A DNA stretch of 64,000 nucleotides. Origin: Pseudomonas sp. B21-028 (GTDB taxonomy: Bacteria > Pseudomonadota > Gammaproteobacteria > Pseudomonadales > Pseudomonadaceae). The notes beneath the pieces are model-generated. The model saw only the letters and a list, made by a program, of their open reading frames with translations, did not search any database and was not told the origin of the DNA. The translations under genes were made by a program, and so were the position numbers. The DNA is taken from NCBI RefSeq assembly GCF_024749045.1, contig NZ_CP087184.1, positions 5,208,001 to 5,272,000 on the forward strand, read 5' to 3'. This document shows, in pieces, positions 27,562 to 35,724 of this stretch. The first letter of the stretch is position 1, and the number at the start of each line of letters is the position of its first letter.

Positions 27562-28044
27562 CTACGGCGCCGTGGCGTCGAACACCATGTGCACCGTGCC
27601 GTAGTAGTCGCCGGGCTTGTAGTCGTCATCGGGCTTGATGGCGGCGATTTCCAGCGGCACCTGCCGGCCCGGCCGTGCCTCGGTGGCCGTGACTACCTGG
27701 GCGGAATCCAGGGTCAGTTCGACGCCGTTGAAGCGCACACGCAGGTCGATGCGATCACGACCATTGGACAAATAGGCCTCCTCCCCGAGGCGTGCGCCAA
27801 TCGAGCCATTGCTGTTCTTCACTTCGTAAATGGCCCGCAACGGGCTCAGGTCCGAGGTGATGGTGCTGAACGGCAGGCGCTGCTCCCGCTGGACCAACTG
27901 TGGGTCCAGCGGCAACACGTAGAAGTCGGCCGTCGGGATGGTCACGTAGAGTTCGAAGGTTTCCCGCTCGACCGCCCCCCAGGCCGAGGTCCAGTGCATC
28001 AGCAGGGCCGTCAATGCGAGGGGGCGTAGCCGTGTCTTGATCAT
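27562..28044 (-). CDS. Class 5 fimbrial minor subunit
   Basis: 160 residues with a signal peptide ending near SAWGA. The mature part keeps the fold pattern of the two other subunits (VTIPTADFYVLPLDP, YEVKNSNGSIGARL, GTVHMVFDA at the end) but is clearly diverged, without cysteines. AAGAGG stands well placed before the ATG. It may be a low-abundance adaptor or terminator subunit; the role is inference. Confidence 0.8.
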   Translation of the reverse strand: MIKTRLRPLALTALLMHWTSAWGAVERETFELYVTIPTADFYVLPLDPQLVQREQRLPFSTITSDLSPLRAIYEVKNSNGSIGARLGEEAYLSNGRDRIDLRVRFNGVELTLDSAQVVTATEARPGRQVPLEIAAIKPDDDYKPGDYYGTVHMVFDATAP

Positions 28045-28089
28045 TTTGATTTACCTCTTGCGTCAACGACGGTTCGGCGACGGGTGCCG

Positions 28090-28833
28090 TCAGCCCTTGA
28101 TCTCGACGTTCTGGGTCTTGCTGCCTTCGATCAGGGTGAAGCGATATTCACGCCCTGCTTCCTTGTCGAACGAGAACGTGCGACCGGTCATGACGTGATG
28201 CTTGGTGGTCGGCCGGCATTCGTTTTCTTTCTTCGCTTCGCAGTCCTTGAACTCATCGATCACCACCACGCTGTTGCCGTTGTTGCGCAGCACATAGCGA
28301 TTGGCGTTGTTATCGATCACGGTGTCGAAGCGGGTGTCCTTGGGTCGCACGAAAAATACCGTGCCGTACCCCGCCAGCACTTTGACCCCGGCCGCCACGC
28401 GCTCTTTTTTATACGCTTCGCGCTCCTCCGCGCTGACGGCAAATTCGTCTTCCGCTTCCGGCACCACCGGCACGAAACGCACGCGGAAGTAACGCTCCTT
28501 GTCGCGGTTGCCCATGAACAGCAGCCGCGTGCCCTGCACACCGTTGGCCGGCACGATCAGGCGCGCCGGGCTGGCCATCAGGCCATCCCTGGCCTGGGCG
28601 CTGGCCTGGTTCTGCAGGGGTACCTCGCTGAAGGTACCGTCTTCGTTGTAGATGATTTCCAGGATGTTCACCTTGACGAAAGCCGTCGATGTGCCGCCGT
28701 TGAACACCCGCTTCATATACGTGGTCTTGTTGCCCTCCAGGTAGTCGTAGACCACCCCGACACCGATCTGCGGACCGGCCTGTGCCACGCCGCAGAACAG
28801 GGAAAAGCCAACCCATGCCCATAGATGTTTCAT
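28090..28833 (-). CDS. Class 5 fimbrial chaperone (CfaA/CooB/CblB family)
   Basis: 247 residues from MKHLWAW with a signal peptide ending in GVAQA; an upstream in-frame start is less likely. The sequence is that of an alternate-family periplasmic chaperone: an N-terminal Ig-like domain with VYDYLEGNKTTYMKRVFN and RLIVPANGVQGTRLLFMG, and a second domain carrying a cysteine pair (DCEAKKENEC). It should bind subunits and deliver them to the usher. It is unusual that the gene lies after the adhesins and not first in the operon. Confidence 0.85.
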   Translation of the reverse strand: MKHLWAWVGFSLFCGVAQAGPQIGVGVVYDYLEGNKTTYMKRVFNGGTSTAFVKVNILEIIYNEDGTFSEVPLQNQASAQARDGLMASPARLIVPANGVQGTRLLFMGNRDKERYFRVRFVPVVPEAEDEFAVSAEEREAYKKERVAAGVKVLAGYGTVFFVRPKDTRFDTVIDNNANRYVLRNNGNSVVVIDEFKDCEAKKENECRPTTKHHVMTGRTFSFDKEAGREYRFTLIEGSKTQNVEIKG

Positions 28834-28890
28834 CACTTGCTTAACCTCATGCGTTGAACGCAACTCACTGAAAATTTGGCCGGCAGGCCA

Positions 28891-30135
28891 CTAGACTTCT
28901 GAATCCCAGATCACCGTGACGCTGCCTGTGTAGGCCTGGGCGCCGCTGTCCAGCATCTGCTCGACACTGCCCCGGGCCACTTCGAAGTGCAGCATCCCGA
29001 GTCTGCGGTCGACATAAAAACCCGGCTGGAACAGCTCGGTGCCGCTGCCGTCACGTAGCAAGGGGCGCCGGTTCACCGATTGCCCGCCAGCGTCGGTCAG
29101 GCCTTCGGGCAGCGTCACCTTGATGTCCACCGGCACGGCATGGCCGGTGCCGGTTTCCGAGATGGCGCAGGTATTGCCGCTGACGTGCTGGCATTCGAGC
29201 CCCATCTTGAAACGCGAAGAGGCCGAGATATGGAAGCGCTGGTCACGAAACAGCCGCGTCGGTTTGCGCCCACTGTTCAGCCAGGCTTGCCAGCCTTCCT
29301 GGGGCACCAGCTCCACCCGGTTGCCGCCGGGAGGGACTTCCACCTTGAGGGTGTGCTCAACGTTCAGCTTGAAATTGAGCATGATCGTCGAGTCATTGGG
29401 GATCATGATGTCGCCCATGTCGAAGTCCTGCCCCGGCCCGACGCCGTAGATGATGGACCCGGTGTATTGGCCGGACGACATCTTCAACGGGTTGGGGGTG
29501 CGCAGTTCGTAGGCAAAGTCCAGGTTGATATAGGCCATGCTCGGGATCAGGAATCGGGCCGTTTTTGCACACACACCGTCGACGGGTGTCTTCCAGAAGA
29601 AGTTGAAAATATGGTGGTTATAGGTGCCATGATTGGTACCCCGACAGGGCGACGGCGCATAAAGCCAATCGGACCCCCATAACATGCGGTGAGCAGTCAA
29701 GGCGTCCACGCCGCCGCCCACGAGCTCAACGACATTCACTGGGAATTGGTAGCGTGATCCAACACCGGATATGCGCACTTGAACCAGTTCGGTTTCGCCT
29801 GTCCCGGTATGGGTCACCTGTGCCAAACGCCAAGTGGCGGGCACATCGAACATTGCCCCTTGCCGAGGGCTGTCATGATTGGCCTGGATGGGGCCGGTTG
29901 AATTGAAGGTCATGGGCACCTGGATGCTAAATATTTTCTCCCGCTCGCAGATCGCTTGATACAGGGCGCAAAAACCCGAGTTCGGCGTGGTGTTACGGAA
30001 GGTATTTTCGTTGGGCATCGAGGGATCAGGCCTGAAGACGGCGGTGACATCCCTGCTCACGGCATTGACCGTCGACGCACAGGCCACCAACATCACCGAA
30101 ACCACACTACGCATTGCTACTGGTAGACGACTCAT
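28891..30135 (-). CDS. Class 5 fimbrial tip adhesin, second copy (CfaE/CooD/CblD family)
   Basis: 414 residues with a signal peptide ending near TVNA. The N-terminal half (about 25-200) is the putative receptor-binding domain. The C-terminal half (about 205-414) is pilin-like and ends in GSVTVIWDSEV. It is a paralogue of the upstream adhesin: the stretch from YELRTPNPLKMSSG to the end is nearly the same, with a long identical run around VEVPPGGNRVELVPQEGW, while the N-terminal halves differ much more. It lies 57 bp before the chaperone start. Confidence 0.85.
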   Translation of the reverse strand: MSRLPVAMRSVVSVMLVACASTVNAVSRDVTAVFRPDPSMPNENTFRNTTPNSGFCALYQAICEREKIFSIQVPMTFNSTGPIQANHDSPRQGAMFDVPATWRLAQVTHTGTGETELVQVRISGVGSRYQFPVNVVELVGGGVDALTAHRMLWGSDWLYAPSPCRGTNHGTYNHHIFNFFWKTPVDGVCAKTARFLIPSMAYINLDFAYELRTPNPLKMSSGQYTGSIIYGVGPGQDFDMGDIMIPNDSTIMLNFKLNVEHTLKVEVPPGGNRVELVPQEGWQAWLNSGRKPTRLFRDQRFHISASSRFKMGLECQHVSGNTCAISETGTGHAVPVDIKVTLPEGLTDAGGQSVNRRPLLRDGSGTELFQPGFYVDRRLGMLHFEVARGSVEQMLDSGAQAYTGSVTVIWDSEV

Positions 30136-30182
30136 CTATCCCTCACCTTCCCTTTCGCCTCAGGCTGGCCAATCCATGCCCT

Positions 30183-31439
30183 TTAAACTTCCGAATCCCA
30201 GATCACCGTGACATCGCCGGTGTAGCGAGTGGCGCCGGTGTCGAGCATCGCTTCGACGCTGGTTCGGTCCACTTCGAAATGCAGCATTCCGAGCCGACGA
30301 TCGACGTATAAGCCAGGCTGGAACAACTCGGTGCCACTGCCGTCGCGCATCAGTCGTCGGCGGTTGACCGGTTGCCCGGCGCCATCGGTCAAGCCATCGG
30401 GCAGGGTCACGCCGACATCCACCGGCACGGTGTGTCCGGTGTCGGTTTCGGCGATCGCGCAGGTGTTGCCGCTGATGTACTGGCATTCGATTGCCATCTT
30501 GAAACGGGATGAGGCGGAGATATGGAAGCGCTGGTCACGGAACAGCCGCGTTGGCTTGCGTCCGCTGTTGAGCCAGGCTTGCCAGCCTTCCTGGGGCACC
30601 AGTTCCACGCGGTTGCCGCCGGGGGGAACTTCGACCTTGAGGGTGTGCTCGACCGTCAGCCTGAAATCGAACGTGAGTATCGGATCGGAGGGGATCATGA
30701 TATCGCCCATGTCCAGATCCTGGCCCGGCCCAATGCTGTAGGTCAAAGACCCCGTGTACAAACCACTCGACATTTTCAAGGGGTTCGGGGTGCGCAATTC
30801 GTAGGCAAAGTCCAGATAGTCGTAGACCAGGCTAGGGATCAAAAAACTACTCTTTTTGGAGCAAGCCGCTTCGACTCGGGTCTTCCAGAAAAACCGGTAA
30901 GTCGTCGCGTTCAAACCTCCGTGTCCGGTATATCCGCAAGGTGAAGGGGGGTTCACCCAACTATGCCCATAACCGCCCCATAGCCGGTTGTGTGCCAGCG
31001 TAAGGTCTATGCTTGGATTACCTATCAGTTCTAGCACGTCCATCGGAAGGCGATATCTCGAGCCGATTCCCGAAAAGCGTACTTCAACGGTTTCAGTTTC
31101 CCCCGTACCGGCATGAGTCACCTGGGCGGTACGCCAGTTGGCGGGTACCTTGAACGTCGCCCCTTGCCGGTAGTCAGTATGATTCGCCTGAATAGGGCCG
31201 ACCGAGCTGAAGCTGACAGGCAACTGAATACTGAATATTTTTGTGGCCGCGCAATCCGCCGGAAAGACTGTGCAATAGCCACTGACCGGCGTGGTATTGG
31301 TAAATTGATTCAGGTTTGGTTTCGAAGCATCGGGCCGGAATATCGCAGTGATATCCCGGCTCACGGCATTGGCGGCAGGCACACAGGCAAGCAACAGCAT
31401 CGAGACCACGCTGCTCACGGCTACCGATAAGAATTTCAT
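30183..31439 (-). CDS. Class 5 fimbrial tip adhesin, first copy (CfaE/CooD/CblD family)
   Basis: 418 residues with a signal peptide ending near AANA, then VSRDITAIFRPD. The N-terminal putative binding domain carries cysteines (YCTVFPADC, PPSPCGYTG) that partly differ in position from the second adhesin. The C-terminal domain should sit on the fibre tip by strand complementation and ends in GDVTVIWDSEV. It follows the usher with a REP doublet in the gap. Having two adhesins allows two tip types on one fibre system, which is inference. Confidence 0.87.
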   Translation of the reverse strand: MKFLSVAVSSVVSMLLLACVPAANAVSRDITAIFRPDASKPNLNQFTNTTPVSGYCTVFPADCAATKIFSIQLPVSFSSVGPIQANHTDYRQGATFKVPANWRTAQVTHAGTGETETVEVRFSGIGSRYRLPMDVLELIGNPSIDLTLAHNRLWGGYGHSWVNPPSPCGYTGHGGLNATTYRFFWKTRVEAACSKKSSFLIPSLVYDYLDFAYELRTPNPLKMSSGLYTGSLTYSIGPGQDLDMGDIMIPSDPILTFDFRLTVEHTLKVEVPPGGNRVELVPQEGWQAWLNSGRKPTRLFRDQRFHISASSRFKMAIECQYISGNTCAIAETDTGHTVPVDVGVTLPDGLTDGAGQPVNRRRLMRDGSGTELFQPGLYVDRRLGMLHFEVDRTSVEAMLDTGATRYTGDVTVIWDSEV

Positions 31440-31496
31440 CTATACAACCTCATACATCAAAGCGAATCCCTGCTGGTTTTTGGGAGAAAATTTCAC

Positions 31497-31584
31497 AGTG
31501 GGAGCAAGGCTTGCCCGCGATGCAGGCGCCTCGGTCTTCACGCAAACGGCGTTATCGTTTATCGCGAGCAAGCTTTGCTCCCAC
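31497..31584. repeat. REP doublet inside the fimbrial operon
   Basis: GTGGGAGCAAGGCTTGCCCG and its inverse partner (CGCGAGCAAGCTTTGCTCCCAC) lie between the usher stop (31589) and the first adhesin start (31439). On the transcript they form stable hairpins between usher and adhesin cistrons. Confidence 0.85.
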
Positions 31585-31588
31585 GGCC

Positions 31589-34123
31589 TCATGAGCGCTG
31601 CTTCGCCGGGTCGGCCGCGGCCAGCGAACTATCGGCCAGACTGTCCGGCGTGCAGCGCAGGTCGCCGATCATCAACACATCGCCTTCGTCGCTGGCGGTT
31701 TCCGGGTCGAGGCGGAAGCGGCAGAACAACTCGTTGCCATAACGCACTTCCAGGGTCGGGGACGCGGCATTCATCTCCATGGAGAAGAATCCGTCCGCCT
31801 CGCTGACCCCGCGGCTGGCGTGGTTGATCACGTGATGGCCCTTGAGCGGCTGCCCCTGTTCGTCCAGCAGGCGCCCGAGCACGGTCACGGTTTTCAACAC
31901 GTTGACCTTGCGATAGTCCACGCCGCCCTTGTTCAGGTGATAACGGGTGCGTGCCGGCTCGATACTCGCCGCCGGTGGATGCACGCCCTCGAAGTCGAAG
32001 GTCACCATGCTGTTGCGGTAGGCGGTGATCGGCACAAAGTTACGGCCCGGATGCAAGATGGTGCTGCCGCCGGTCAGGTCGTCGGCGCGCAGGACGATGT
32101 TGTCCAGCTCGGTTTCCACATCGACGATCATTCCGGCGCCACGGCCCTGGGGCACACCCGTGAAGACGGCTTTCTGGCCGCCGACAGCCACGGTGCTGCT
32201 CAGGTTCAGGCCGCCGGTGAGGTTGTCGTTATAGGAGGAGCGCTGGACGAAACCGTCGCCGTAGAGCGACTCGGTGCTGAAGCTGGCGATGCCGGACAGG
32301 CCCACGCCATAGGTGTCGGCCAGCGCCGTGCCGGAGACGTTTTGCAGTACGTGATCCTGGAGGTCGCGACGGTAGGTCAGTGACGCGTTGTTGTCCCGGT
32401 CACCTTCGCGGGAGGTGCGGGTGCCGATGCTGCCCGACCAGTATTCGCCCGGCCCGCCCAAGGCCACGCTGACGCTCAGGTCCACGCCGCGATTGCGACG
32501 GTCGCTGGTGCTCGAGGTACCGGGGCGATCGAACAGCGACAACCGCCAGTTGGCATCGCTGCCACGCAACTTGCCGCGCTGGGTCCAGCCCAGGTCCAGG
32601 CCCGTGCCCTGGACATTGCCTTCGCTATAGGCCAGCCGTCCGTTGACGGAGGACTTGTTGCTCAAGCGATGATTGACCGACAGCGACGAGTTGCTGGTCT
32701 GGCCGACGAACACGTTGCGTTGCCGGATGCGGGTGCCGTCCGGCAGGGTCTCGTAGGTGTTGCGGGTGTCCAGCCAACTGCGGTTGTGGCTGGCGACGAG
32801 GCTGCCGTGGCCGTAGCTGTACAGGGCTTGCATGTCCATGCCGTTGCCGTACTGCTCGGTGTGGTAGACGTTGGCGTACAGGCTGGTGTGGGAGGCCAGC
32901 GTCCAGTCTATCGACGTGCCGACTTGCAGCTTGTCCTGCACCTGGCGTGTGGAACCGCCGACGATCACCCGTGGGTGCAGCAGGTAGTTGAGGCCAATCC
33001 CCGCCGTCGTGAACCCGGAGGGTTGGTCTTCCCAGTTGCTCCAGAGCCGGGTTTCGCGACCGGCGAACAGGTTGTAGCGCCAGCGCTCCTCGGTACTGTT
33101 CCAATTGTTCGGCTTGTACACCAGTTCCTGGCTGGTGGCGGTGGTTTGTCCGTCCTCGATCAGCCGCACTTCCACTTCGTAGATACCGCCGGGCAATGGG
33201 CGGGTGTCCAGGCTTTGCAAGCCTGCGCTGACGGCCTGGGTATTGATCAGCAGGCCACTGCGATAAATCTCCACCGAAGCCTGACGGCTCGCGGTGACGT
33301 AGATGGGGTAGACGCTGGGCTTGGGATTCTCGATCACCAGGCTGTCGGAGCTGCCGTACATCACGCCCAATGCGGTGTCCGGGTTGGCACCGAACGAACG
33401 GATCTGGCGGTTCAAGCCATCGGAGCTGGGGGTGAAATAACCCAGGCGGAAAAAATGGCCTTCCAACTCGCGTTGGGTAAAGAGTTCATGGACGGCGTGG
33501 TAGACCTTGTCGTCAGGCCCGCCCAGGCGAGAAAGCTGAAGGTCCAGGGACTGGCTCCAGTTACCCACGCTGGAACTGGCGTTGAGGCCATAGCGCCCAC
33601 CGGTGTCCTGTTCCTGGCCACCATTGATATTGAGTTGGTTATTGAAGATCAGGCCGAGGCTGCCGCCCTGGGGCTGATCGTGATAACGCAGGGCTTCGGT
33701 ACCGCGCTCGACATCCCGGGTGAGGATCGACACCAGTGAGTTTTCAAGGCTGTAGTGCACGGCAAGCAGTCCGGCGGTGCAGTTCTTTTCACAGGCGCCT
33801 AGCAGTTGTCCTTGCTTGAGCGTCTGCTCCCATTGGTCCCGCTCGGCGGCTTTGATCGTGCTGTCGTGGGTATCGGTGAACTCAAGCAGGGTAATGCGAT
33901 CATCCCGCGTCAAGACCACCATGGCTTCACCGAGATACTGTTGATTGAGTTCAATACGAACCGCCAAGGGCACATCGAAGAAGTGGGCTTCAAACTCCGC
34001 CGGCAGGCCCTTGGCCTGGGACAGCAGGCTTGTCGGTGTAGTACCGGGGGCAGTCGGCGCGGCCAATGCACTCGCGCAAAACAACAGCGCGAGCGCACCC
34101 GCGATGGGTGTCATCGGTAACAT
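31589..34123 (-). CDS. Class 5 fimbrial outer-membrane usher (CfaC/CooC/CblC family)
   Basis: 844 residues from ATG 34123; a TTG one codon earlier and an ATG at 34114 are alternatives. The signal peptide ends near ASALAA. The N-terminal part has the alternate-usher signature (FEAHFFDVPLAVRIELNQQY) and a CEKNC cysteine pair. A long beta-barrel region follows, and the C-terminus has an Ig-like or carboxypeptidase-like domain (GRLLDEQGQPLKG). It should form the pore in the outer membrane for subunit secretion. The length fits CooC or CblC. Confidence 0.9.
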   Translation of the reverse strand: MLPMTPIAGALALLFCASALAAPTAPGTTPTSLLSQAKGLPAEFEAHFFDVPLAVRIELNQQYLGEAMVVLTRDDRITLLEFTDTHDSTIKAAERDQWEQTLKQGQLLGACEKNCTAGLLAVHYSLENSLVSILTRDVERGTEALRYHDQPQGGSLGLIFNNQLNINGGQEQDTGGRYGLNASSSVGNWSQSLDLQLSRLGGPDDKVYHAVHELFTQRELEGHFFRLGYFTPSSDGLNRQIRSFGANPDTALGVMYGSSDSLVIENPKPSVYPIYVTASRQASVEIYRSGLLINTQAVSAGLQSLDTRPLPGGIYEVEVRLIEDGQTTATSQELVYKPNNWNSTEERWRYNLFAGRETRLWSNWEDQPSGFTTAGIGLNYLLHPRVIVGGSTRQVQDKLQVGTSIDWTLASHTSLYANVYHTEQYGNGMDMQALYSYGHGSLVASHNRSWLDTRNTYETLPDGTRIRQRNVFVGQTSNSSLSVNHRLSNKSSVNGRLAYSEGNVQGTGLDLGWTQRGKLRGSDANWRLSLFDRPGTSSTSDRRNRGVDLSVSVALGGPGEYWSGSIGTRTSREGDRDNNASLTYRRDLQDHVLQNVSGTALADTYGVGLSGIASFSTESLYGDGFVQRSSYNDNLTGGLNLSSTVAVGGQKAVFTGVPQGRGAGMIVDVETELDNIVLRADDLTGGSTILHPGRNFVPITAYRNSMVTFDFEGVHPPAASIEPARTRYHLNKGGVDYRKVNVLKTVTVLGRLLDEQGQPLKGHHVINHASRGVSEADGFFSMEMNAASPTLEVRYGNELFCRFRLDPETASDEGDVLMIGDLRCTPDSLADSSLAAADPAKQRS

Positions 34124-34238
34124 CAACGGACTCTCATAATCAGCGAGCTTTCGGGTGTTTCAGGTTCAGGCCGACCGGCTGGGGAGAACCGGCCGGCCTG
34201 CTGCCAGCGAGGTGAGGCTCACCGGACAACGAATAGCC

Positions 34239-34724
34239 TTACGGGCGCGGCACGGCGTCGAAGATGACGGTCATGTCGGCGGTGTACACGCCATTCTGGG
34301 TCGCAAGCGGCTTGGCCGGGGTGATGGTCATCTCGGCCTGGGTACCTGGAGTGGAGGTTGCATCGTCCACCACCTCCTGGGACTGGGCGGTCAGTGTGAC
34401 GCCGTTGAAGGAGGTGGTCAGGGCGATGGCATCGCTACCGTTGTACAGCGAAGCCGGGCCGCCTTCGATGTAGGCATTGACCGAACCGTCGGTGTTCTTC
34501 ACGTCGTAGGTCTGACGCAGCGAAGTCAGGGTGCCGTTGACCGTGTTGTAGGTCATGGTCTCGTCCTTACCCCAGTTCCCGTCGCGTGGCTGCACATGGA
34601 ACTGCATGGTCGGGATATTCGCGGTGATGTGGATCGCCGAACGTGCATCATCGGCAGCGAAGGCCAGCGAAGAACTCAGGGCCGCAGCGGTCAGGGAAGC
34701 GGCGGTTACGATTTTCATGAGCAT
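34239..34724 (-). CDS. Class 5 fimbrial major subunit (CblA/CfaB-like)
   Basis: 161 residues from the ATG with AGG eight bases upstream. A Sec signal ends in LAFA, and the mature protein starts ADDARSAIHITANIPT. It has no cysteine and ends GVYTADMTVIFDAVPRP, the pattern of CFA/I- and cable-type pilins. First in the seven-gene minus-strand operon (subunit, usher, adhesin, adhesin, chaperone, two subunits), so probably the most abundant shaft protein. The promoter must lie in the A/T-rich intergenic region to its right. Confidence 0.87.
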   Translation of the reverse strand: MLMKIVTAASLTAAALSSSLAFAADDARSAIHITANIPTMQFHVQPRDGNWGKDETMTYNTVNGTLTSLRQTYDVKNTDGSVNAYIEGGPASLYNGSDAIALTTSFNGVTLTAQSQEVVDDATSTPGTQAEMTITPAKPLATQNGVYTADMTVIFDAVPRP

Positions 34725-35045
34725 TGTTAACACCTGTTCATAGCAATAAAGAGAGAAGGGCCGAAGTTGCACACCAATACAGCTTGGCGTGCTCCTTCAA
34801 CGCCGGTGCATGATCGTCGCTCTTTAATTAAAAATAAGCAGGAAAGTTCGCAGAGTCATGTAGTAAATCACGCATGCGAAACAACGAAAAATACGCGATT
34901 TTCGATAAAGCGTGACTTTGAATGTAAGAGACTTCCGACATTCTCACTAGTTGCGGTTAAAACACCCAGACGCCCATCCGGTTTCGTCCCGCACCCATAA
35001 GTTATTCAGGTAAGGTCTTGTTTCATTTCAAGTATGACGCAACCG
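34725..35045. other. A/T-rich divergent intergenic region
   Basis: About 320 bp without a gene between the fimbrial operon and the PadR operator block. It is markedly poorer in G+C than the surroundings and must contain the fimbrial promoter and leader. I could not assign a specific -35/-10 pair with confidence. Confidence 0.5.
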
Positions 35046-35109
35046 AGATATATCTTTTAACAAAGATATATCTATAGTCGATGATATATCTGAAGTCAAA
35101 GATATATCT
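35046..35109. promoter_or_regulatory. Four evenly spaced AGATATATCT operators
   Basis: The decamer occurs at 35046-35055, 35064-35073, 35082-35091 (TGATATATCT) and 35100-35109, each exactly 18 bp from the last. The outermost copies extend to CCGAGATATATCT and AGATATATCTCGG, so the whole block is symmetric. It lies 33 bp before the PadR-family gene. Palindromes of this A/T type are the operators of YqjI in the enterobacterial yqjH-yqjI region, so autoregulation is likely. Confidence 0.8.
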
Positions 35110-35142
35110 CGGTTCTATTTATGCAGAACAGAGAGCAGATAG

Positions 35143-35724
35143 ATGACAGTTCCTTATTCCTCTCCCATTCGCGAACAAGACTATCGCGATGGCTTCGAAC
35201 GGCGCCCGCCCGGTCGTGAGCGCGGTGGGCGCGGTCCACGGGTGTTCGCCGCCGGCGACCTGAAGTTGCTGCTGTTGGCACTGATCGCCGAAAAGCCTTG
35301 TCACGGTTATGAACTGATTCGCCAGATCGAGGCCATGTTCGACGGCGCCTACACCCCGAGTCCCGGCGTGATCTACCCCACCCTGACCCACCTGGAAATG
35401 AGTAAGATGGTCAGCGGGGACGCCGAGGGCGGGAAAAAATGCTACAGCGCAACCGATGCCGGACGCCTGTTCCTTCACGACCAGGCCGAGGCGCTGGAGG
35501 GCGTGCGGATGCGCATTGAAGCCAGCAAGCGCATCCTGCGCGAGCAGGATCGACCGGCTGAAATCCACGAAGCGGTGGGTAACCTGCGTCGTGCCCTGCA
35601 GAGGCACCAGGACCGCTGGAGCCCGGAAGAAATCCTGCGGATACGCGACCTGCTCAACGACACCGCCAAAGCCATCATTGACGGCCCCACCCGTCCACCT
35701 GTTTCGGAGTCAAGCGATGACTGA
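35143..35724 (+). CDS. yqjI: PadR-family regulator, YqjI-like
   Basis: 193 residues. The winged-helix domain starts at about residue 38 (GDLKLLLLALIAEKPCHGYELIRQIE) with the PadR signature TPSPGVIYPTL, followed by a helical dimerisation region (about 120-180). YqjI represses a ferric reductase gene in response to metal. The enterobacterial protein has a Cys/His-rich N-terminal tail; here the tail is Arg/Gly-rich (RRPPGRERGGRGPR) without Cys or His, so metal sensing may differ. The next gene overlaps by 8 bp and encodes the cognate type of ferric reductase. Four operators stand just upstream. Confidence 0.87.
   Translation: MTVPYSSPIREQDYRDGFERRPPGRERGGRGPRVFAAGDLKLLLLALIAEKPCHGYELIRQIEAMFDGAYTPSPGVIYPTLTHLEMSKMVSGDAEGGKKCYSATDAGRLFLHDQAEALEGVRMRIEASKRILREQDRPAEIHEAVGNLRRALQRHQDRWSPEEILRIRDLLNDTAKAIIDGPTRPPVSESSDD

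Noticed and set aside
35456..35716. An N-terminal extension of 87 codons for the siderophore-interacting protein
   Set aside because: It overlaps most of the conserved C-terminal half of the PadR gene in another frame, and the family start is the ATG at 35717.
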